Positions 18,501-21,183 of a stretch of 21,183 nucleotides of DNA are shown here, piece by piece (within the stretch, counting starts at the first letter, position 1; each line of letters begins with the position of its first letter). This DNA is from Bacteroidaceae bacterium (GTDB lineage: Bacteria > Bacteroidota > Bacteroidia > Bacteroidales > Bacteroidaceae). The stretch lies in the NCBI GenBank assembly GCA_900768625.1, contig CAAGDO010000009.1, forward strand, positions 1-21,183, in the 5' to 3' direction. The translations under genes were made by a program, and so were the position numbers. The notes under the pieces were generated by a model, which was not told where the DNA came from, searched no databases, and worked only from the letters and a program-made list of their open reading frames with translations.

Positions 18501-18604
18501 TCGTAGTCATCGGAACAAGAATACGTAACGCCGAATGTAGAGAGCAAGCACGCCGCACCTAGCAGTGTTTTGCCCATTCTGCAAAAACGGTTTTTCATAC
18601 GCAT
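15551..18604 (-). CDS. Large four-repeat fasciclin (FAS1) lipoprotein, first gene of the operon
   Basis: This is a predicted surface lipoprotein of 1017 residues (1015 if translation begins at the Met two codons later, 18598). The signal peptide ends at GVTYSC (Cys30), followed by SDDYD, an SDD-type export signal; the lipobox is slightly unusual because Tyr sits next to the Ser-Cys. Four copies of the first FAS1 motif are visible: TLFVAPDSAY (81-90), AMFVPCDEAM (382-391), SFFVPTDEGL (551-560) and SVYVPNNDAI (832-841). Matching second motifs include NGYYNVLDKVLVTP (270-283) and NGVVYVMKSVISP (484-496). This implies four divergent FAS1 repeats at about 42-285, 285-505, 515-740 and 745-995. Cys904, Cys910 and Cys914 form a cluster inside repeat four. 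It is the promoter-proximal gene and lies 11 nt ahead of susC. I infer a role in adhesion or scaffolding at the transporter. FAS1 assignment is strong for repeats 1 and 2, weaker for 3 and 4. Confidence 0.83.
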   Translation of the reverse strand: MRMKNRFCRMGKTLLGAACLLSTFGVTYSCSDDYDLPDTKPSFLGQSIYDELNKAGNFKTVIRLIDDLGQTSVLSKTGSKTLFVAPDSAYTEYFRKTDPNFTSLDDSYAKLSINQKRMLLNGSMINNAYVLEKLTTIEGPVKNLCLRQTSASSATDSIPYWNWQDLPDNQNKGQKDENGKTVNADMRFWDKLRNEAHGGIYMALDGTNPLLTHFLEAQMNEKKIKNSDISFILNLDGTPEAWDDSETAGTRSYFYDARVVKGKQDVTCLNGYYNVLDKVLVTPSNMAEVIRTNGDTKYFSAMLDRFSAPFFDRSLTDAYKLLNDIKADSVYKKIYIAERSSMTSLTQGPNKESLNDFPFLPFDPGWNQYTVNQSTKEQDMAAMFVPCDEAMANYFVHGGGKVMIERYGDMENNEANLLHNLYQIPLNVIQPLIKNLMKESFNESVPSKYLTIMNDAQDPMFAARQYPSVDAYKANFKKVLLANNGVVYVMKSVISPATYASVMAPVLYDKSTQVVNTVLHADDAFTTDKYAQAPLRKFYSTYLLAMQSSFSFFVPTDEGLKTKGYIDPVAMANTGVKAKYAYWTFEPASVTAKDGKYLAIKAQGYPYDPTKDLDPANTKAKSGYQSLANEDLGNNWAQSKKFMLCEMIDHHILVHDNDDQLGVRGERHYFLSRNGAPVHVKSKGNSAGVGMEVEGGLQIDLKNDDQPANDQNITVSKVYDMTRQTNEYGNGTTYYINRPMQASQNTVYGAMQKHEQFSSFFKLCNDLSSNIGSSMLETLFRTADMTTNADWRKERNKYYIFADNAASSSDNPGARITATQMKLVRFFNSYRYSVYVPNNDAIDKAVHEMHLPTVQSIQAYIDAHTDENKKLDSVAKIKAQAMVVTLVNFLKYHFADQSLFVDQCTATTECQSACSDEETGGFIRLTAKQTPGKLDVVDVTGNSVPVSSSLNNICTREFELNSVATSARYITNSSYVTLHSLGDNFLLFSKKVKGDFAKAWETVGEAKAFAKKYRIKN

Positions 18605-18672
18605 TAATCGATAATAAATATTGTTTTTTTGTTTGTTGCTTTGATATGTTTCGTTGTCAATAGTGAGGGGTT

Positions 18673-18701
18673 AGCACTGCCTGCAGACTACAAGCAGTGC
18701 T
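18673..18701 (-). repeat. 8-bp inverted repeat at the predicted transcript start
   Basis: Perfect arms AGCACTGC (18673-18680) and GCAGTGCT (18694-18701) flank a 13-nt spacer that itself contains CTGCAG. The right arm begins 2 nt after the TAAATTTG element. The repeat would therefore be either an operator over the start site or a hairpin at the 5' end of the mRNA. About 70 nt of A-rich, apparently unstructured leader follow before the first start codon. Confidence 0.6.
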
Positions 18702-18702
18702 G

Positions 18703-18729
18703 CAAATTTAATAGTTTTTTTACGCTCAA
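18703..18729 (-). promoter_or_regulatory. Predicted promoter of the SusCD/FAS1 operon
   Basis: On the minus strand TAAATTTG (18710-18703) matches the Bacteroidetes -7 consensus TAnnTTTG exactly. A TTG at 18729-18727 could serve as the -33 element, but the 16-nt spacing is shorter than the usual 19 or so. Transcription would begin near 18697, giving a leader of about 95-100 nt. It is the only such element found between the radical SAM gene and the operon. Confidence 0.55.
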
Positions 18730-18830
18730 GTATACCCGCAACGCATGTCTTTTTTGTGCATTAAGAATTATTAATAAACGAAAGAGGGGCAAATGTTAAA
18801 AAGGAAATCCGAAGAGTCCGCCTCAGAAAG

Positions 18831-18866
18831 TCCCTTAATTTCAATTTTTGTCAGTAGAATAAGGGA
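18831..18866. repeat. 7-bp inverted repeat
   Basis: Arms TCCCTTA (18831-18837) and TAAGGGA (18860-18866) are perfect and separated by 22 nt. The repeat lies about 120 nt upstream of the operon's -7 element, so it could be a regulator site. It is AT-rich and of a size that can arise by chance. Confidence 0.3.
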
Positions 18867-18897
18867 TTTTCGACCCAAAGGGCAGAATCTTATACGC

Positions 18898-18978
18898 AAA
18901 AAAAGCAAAGCGCCGCAATATTCTATTTTGTCATGCGCAACAGTCATTACCGTCGAAAAGAAGAGAAAGAACGGCGCC
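18898..18978 (-). terminator. Possible long-loop terminator after the radical SAM gene
   Basis: On the minus strand GCGCCG (18977-18972) can pair with CGGCGC (18915-18910), with a G-U pair at each end. It is followed by TTTGCTTTTTTT down to 18898. The loop of about 56 nt is far longer than normal, so this is only a candidate. Confidence 0.22.
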
Positions 18979-19113
18979 AGAAAAGCGGAAAGTGCGGCTT
19001 CACAGAACTTCTGAACGCAAACCACACCTTTCATTCTCCCAACGAGTAAAACGCAGGATAAACAAAATGTCATGCTTTATGCCCGATTAACAATCAAAAC
19101 GACAGAAAAGCGA

Positions 19114-20052
19114 TCAAGGCACCATGAAGCGGCTTCCCTGACGCGTTTGCCGACGTTCCAACTCCCGATTGACCATATCCACCACTTCCCCAGGCTTAAC
19201 ACCCCACGAAGGGGCGATCAGTTCGGAAGCGGGTACCTGCGAAACGAATCGTTCGACCGCAATGCCCGGACGCAAACGTTCAATAAAGTCTGCCACTTCC
19301 TTCACATAGGCCTCCAAAGAATAGACCGCAAGTCCCGTTTCTCCCTCAGCATAACGCTGGGCCAACTTTGCTCCCTGAACAATTTGCAACTGGTGGAGTT
19401 TCACGGAATCGACGGGAAGTTCCGAGACCTGGTCTGCCATACGCACAACCGCATCAGGCCCCTCACCGGGAAGTCCCAATATAAGATGTATACCAACAGG
19501 TATTCCTCTTTTTGCTAAAGCATGAATACTAGCAATGGAAGAGGCCGCAGTGTGACCTCGATGGAGCGAACGAAGCACTGCATCATCAAAAGATTCCACA
19601 CCCAACTCCACCAGAACAAAGGTACGACGGGCAAAATCCGTCAACAAGTCAAGCCATTCTTCTTGCAGGCAATCAGGCCGCGTTGAAACAACCAATCCTT
19701 TCACTCCTGACACATCCAACGCTTCCTCACAGCGCATACGAAAAACAGCAGAATCACCATACGTACTGGTTCCTGCCTGAAAATAAGCCAAATACGAGAG
19801 GGTGGCATTCCCCGGATTTTTCCTTTGAAAAAAGCGAATACCTTTCTGCAATTGCACGGTCAGCGAATCTCCCGCACGGCAATAAGCCGGAACAAAACTG
19901 CGCCCATTACAAAAATCGCAACCCCCAACCCCAAGCGTACCATCGCGGACAGGACAAGTCGTTCCGATATGAACGGGCAATTTCTGCACTTTTCCAGTGA
20001 AATATCTGGCAAGGAAAGTACGATAAGGAGTGAACAGAGGAAAGGACTGCAT
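19114..20052 (-). CDS. Radical SAM protein, YhcC/TIGR01212-like
   Basis: This is a predicted radical S-adenosylmethionine enzyme of 312 residues, the usual size for this family. The [4Fe-4S] ligands are Cys33, Cys45 and Cys48 in the wide CX11CX2C arrangement (TTCPVRDGTLGVGGCDFCN) typical of YhcC- and Elp3-related radical SAM proteins rather than the common CX3CX2C. Further family motifs are YFQAGTSTYG (90-99), VSTRPDCL (122-129), LVELGVES (147-154), HLILGLPGEG (189-198) and VKLHQLQIVQGAKLAQRYAEGE after that. No signal peptide is present, so it is cytosolic. The reaction of this family is not established to my knowledge, so I give no gene symbol. It stands alone, divergent from the sigma factor gene and co-directional with the SusCD operon, but 509 nt away from it and probably separate. 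Confidence 0.9.
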   Translation of the reverse strand: MQSFPLFTPYRTFLARYFTGKVQKLPVHIGTTCPVRDGTLGVGGCDFCNGRSFVPAYCRAGDSLTVQLQKGIRFFQRKNPGNATLSYLAYFQAGTSTYGDSAVFRMRCEEALDVSGVKGLVVSTRPDCLQEEWLDLLTDFARRTFVLVELGVESFDDAVLRSLHRGHTAASSIASIHALAKRGIPVGIHLILGLPGEGPDAVVRMADQVSELPVDSVKLHQLQIVQGAKLAQRYAEGETGLAVYSLEAYVKEVADFIERLRPGIAVERFVSQVPASELIAPSWGVKPGEVVDMVNRELERRQTRQGSRFMVP

Positions 20053-20101
20053 GGCAAAAGGGAAAGAAAGAGGTGAAACAGATGAAACATGTAACGAGAA
20101 A

Positions 20102-20109
20102 CAAAGTTA
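20102..20109 (-). promoter_or_regulatory. -7-like element upstream of the radical SAM gene
   Basis: TAACTTTG on the minus strand matches TAnnTTTG and lies about 50 nt upstream of the start codon. No TTTG is found at the expected 19-21 nt further upstream (the nearest are 7 and 12 nt away), so the promoter call is tentative. Confidence 0.4.
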
Positions 20110-20417
20110 GGCAATACAAAGCAAAAACGAGAGGAAAAGAGCGTGAAATGCGCCACACAAGCAGCAAATAACTTATACGAGCATATTCAACTTGTCAACG
20201 CATTATACCTTGCAAAGGATTCAGGAAACTGATTTCCAAGTGCAATCCAGACAAAAGTCCCACCTCTTTACACCAGAATGATTGAATCAAAAAATAAATC
20301 CGAACGGTTGGACAGATACACACAACGCACAAGAGGCCAAAAAGAAGATATTTCCAGCAAGAAGCCCCTATAAAGAAAACACCACCAACATGAGAATAGG
20401 CACACAATCAAAAAAAC

Positions 20418-20462
20418 AATCTCTACGCTTTGTCATATCAAAACAAATCTCTACCTTTGTCA
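20418..20462 (+). repeat. Imperfect direct repeat overlapping the sigma promoter
   Basis: AATCTCTACGCTTTGTCA (20418-20435) recurs as AATCTCTACCTTTGTCA (20446-20462), differing by one inserted base, at an offset of 28 nt. The first copy supplies the -33 TTTG and the second the -7 TACCTTTG. Confidence 0.65.
20429..20459 (+). promoter_or_regulatory. Promoter of the ECF sigma factor gene
   Basis: TTTG (20429-20432), a 19-nt spacer and TACCTTTG (20452-20459) match the housekeeping Bacteroidetes promoter (-33 TTTG, -7 TAnnTTTG) in both elements and spacing. The implied transcript starts near 20466, about 75 nt before the start codon. Confidence 0.75.
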
Positions 20463-20539
20463 ACGAACATTACGAACTATCAAAAGCCAAAACGCCTATC
20501 GATACAGACATTACTCCACAAACATAAAACCATCAAGTA

Positions 20540-21124
20540 ATGGAAATCATACAGCACCCTACCGACGAATTGTTGGTAGCGGAATTTATGTCGGGTAATG
20601 ACAAGGCTTTTGACGTTCTTCTCCAACGCCATAAGGACAAACTATACACCTACATTCTCTACATTGTAAAGAACAACGATTTAGCAGACGATGTTTTCCA
20701 AGAAACATTCGTCAAGGCTATCATGCAGATGCGTCAAGGCAAATACGAACACAACGGAAAGTTCGGAGCTTGGATTATGCGCATCGCCCACAACCTGCTC
20801 ATCGACGTTTTCCGCACCGAAAAAAGCAATCAGTTCATCTACGATGAAGAAGCCGAAAAGGCCTGGATGGACCAGGCCGCACGCAGCACCGACTCCTTCG
20901 AGAACGAAGAGAGCGAGGAAGTCATGTTCAAAAAGCTCCATATCATGATCAACCAATTACCTGTCAATCAGCGTGAAGTGGTGAACATGTATTACTATCA
21001 GGACATGAGTTTCAAGGAAATTGCTGCGGCCACAAGCGTAAGCATCAACACAGCTCTCGGACGCATGCATTACGCCATGAACAACCTCCGGAAAATGGCA
21101 GAAAAGAACAGATTGCAGCAGTAG
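20540..21124 (+). CDS. ECF-type sigma-70 family RNA polymerase sigma factor
   Basis: This is an alternative sigma factor of 194 residues, the normal length for the ECF group. Sigma region 2 covers about residues 24-92, including the core-binding and -10-binding helix DLADDVFQETFVKAI (47-61) and AWIMRIAHNLLIDVFR (77-92). A variable acidic linker follows (about 100-128), then region 4 at about 133-186 with LPVNQREVVNMYYYQDMSFKEIA and the helix-turn-helix around 156-177. No FecR-like anti-sigma gene and no TonB transporter with an N-terminal signalling extension is adjacent. The usual iron-type sigma/anti-sigma/SusC module is therefore not evident here. Its own promoter looks housekeeping-type. 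Whether it controls the nearby SusCD operon cannot be told from the sequence. Confidence 0.92.
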   Translation: MEIIQHPTDELLVAEFMSGNDKAFDVLLQRHKDKLYTYILYIVKNNDLADDVFQETFVKAIMQMRQGKYEHNGKFGAWIMRIAHNLLIDVFRTEKSNQFIYDEEAEKAWMDQAARSTDSFENEESEEVMFKKLHIMINQLPVNQREVVNMYYYQDMSFKEIAAATSVSINTALGRMHYAMNNLRKMAEKNRLQQ

Positions 21125-21164
21125 AAGTACCACTTAGTAACGATTATAGTCAAACAGAAATAGA

Positions 21165-21183
21165 ATGAGAATACACTTCCTTT
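21165..21183 (+). CDS. Possible start of a downstream gene (partial)
   Basis: An ATG 40 nt after the sigma stop opens a frame (MRIHFL...) that runs off the window. The position would suit a gene co-transcribed with the sigma factor, possibly a regulator of it, but only six codons are visible. Confidence 0.3.

Larger units (their letters stand above)
18605..19113. other. Intergenic control region upstream of the operon
   Basis: No convincing gene was found in these 509 nt. The 3' part (18605-18730) holds the promoter and leader of the operon. The remainder is AT-rich with three inverted repeats, and the radical SAM gene upstream points in the same direction. A small structured RNA cannot be excluded by eye. 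Confidence 0.5.
20053..20539. other. Divergent intergenic region between radical SAM and sigma genes
   Basis: These 487 nt lie between two divergent starts. They contain a -7-like element for the radical SAM gene (20102-20109) and a near-consensus promoter for the sigma factor (20429-20459) within an imperfect direct repeat. A plus-strand reading frame of 81 codons at 20282-20527 spans that promoter and has no recognisable domain, so I do not call it. Confidence 0.5.

Noticed and set aside
18793..19014. Plus-strand frame of 73 codons in the same gap
   Set aside because: Its lysine/serine-rich composition simply reflects A-rich DNA, and no promoter or family feature is present.
18771..19073. 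Minus-strand frame of 100 codons between the radical SAM gene and the operon
   Set aside because: It has no recognisable domain, an erratic hydrophobic and cysteine-rich composition, no promoter, and overlaps inverted repeats. It looks like chance.
20282..20527. Plus-strand frame of 81 codons just before the sigma factor gene
   Set aside because: It spans the well-formed sigma promoter at 20429-20459, and its translation has no recognisable domain.
1..21183. CRISPR arrays, tRNA or rRNA genes, insertion sequences, phage or integration sites
   Set aside because: I saw no regularly spaced repeats, no cloverleaf or rRNA-like stretches, no transposase or integrase coding sequence, and no flanking terminal repeats.

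Overview
The window reads as chromosomal DNA of a member of the Bacteroidota, most likely the order Bacteroidales. The evidence is paired SusC/SusD-type outer-membrane genes, lipoprotein signal peptides followed by acidic surface-export-like residues, and Bacteroidetes-type promoter elements (TTTG / TAnnTTTG). Genus cannot be fixed from sequence reading alone.

The left 18.4 kb (about 233-18604) is one long minus-strand gene cluster, probably a single operon. It starts at a promoter-like site near 18703-18729 and ends at a strong intrinsic terminator at 169-202. In transcription order it encodes: a large lipoprotein with four fasciclin-like (FAS1) repeats; a SusC-type TonB-dependent transporter; its SusD partner; a second FAS1 lipoprotein; a third FAS1 lipoprotein; a second SusC transporter; and a second SusD. 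There is no glycosidase, lyase, sulfatase, peptidase, sugar kinase, sensor or anti-sigma gene in the cluster. It therefore looks like a surface capture-and-import machine with accessory adhesion-type proteins rather than a classical polysaccharide utilisation locus. The substrate cannot be read from the sequence.

Junctions inside the cluster are tight (9-29 nt), except that both susC-to-susD junctions are 102-120 nt long. All five lipoproteins carry acidic residues just after the lipidated cysteine, which suggests display on the cell surface next to the two transporters.

To the right, a gap of about 500 nt (18605-19113) holds the operon promoter and several inverted repeats but no convincing gene. 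Next comes a minus-strand YhcC/TIGR01212-type radical SAM gene (19114-20052), then a divergent control region of about 490 nt. A plus-strand ECF-type sigma factor (20540-21124) follows, with a near-consensus Bacteroidetes promoter lying in an imperfect direct repeat. The first codons of another plus-strand gene may be present at the right edge.
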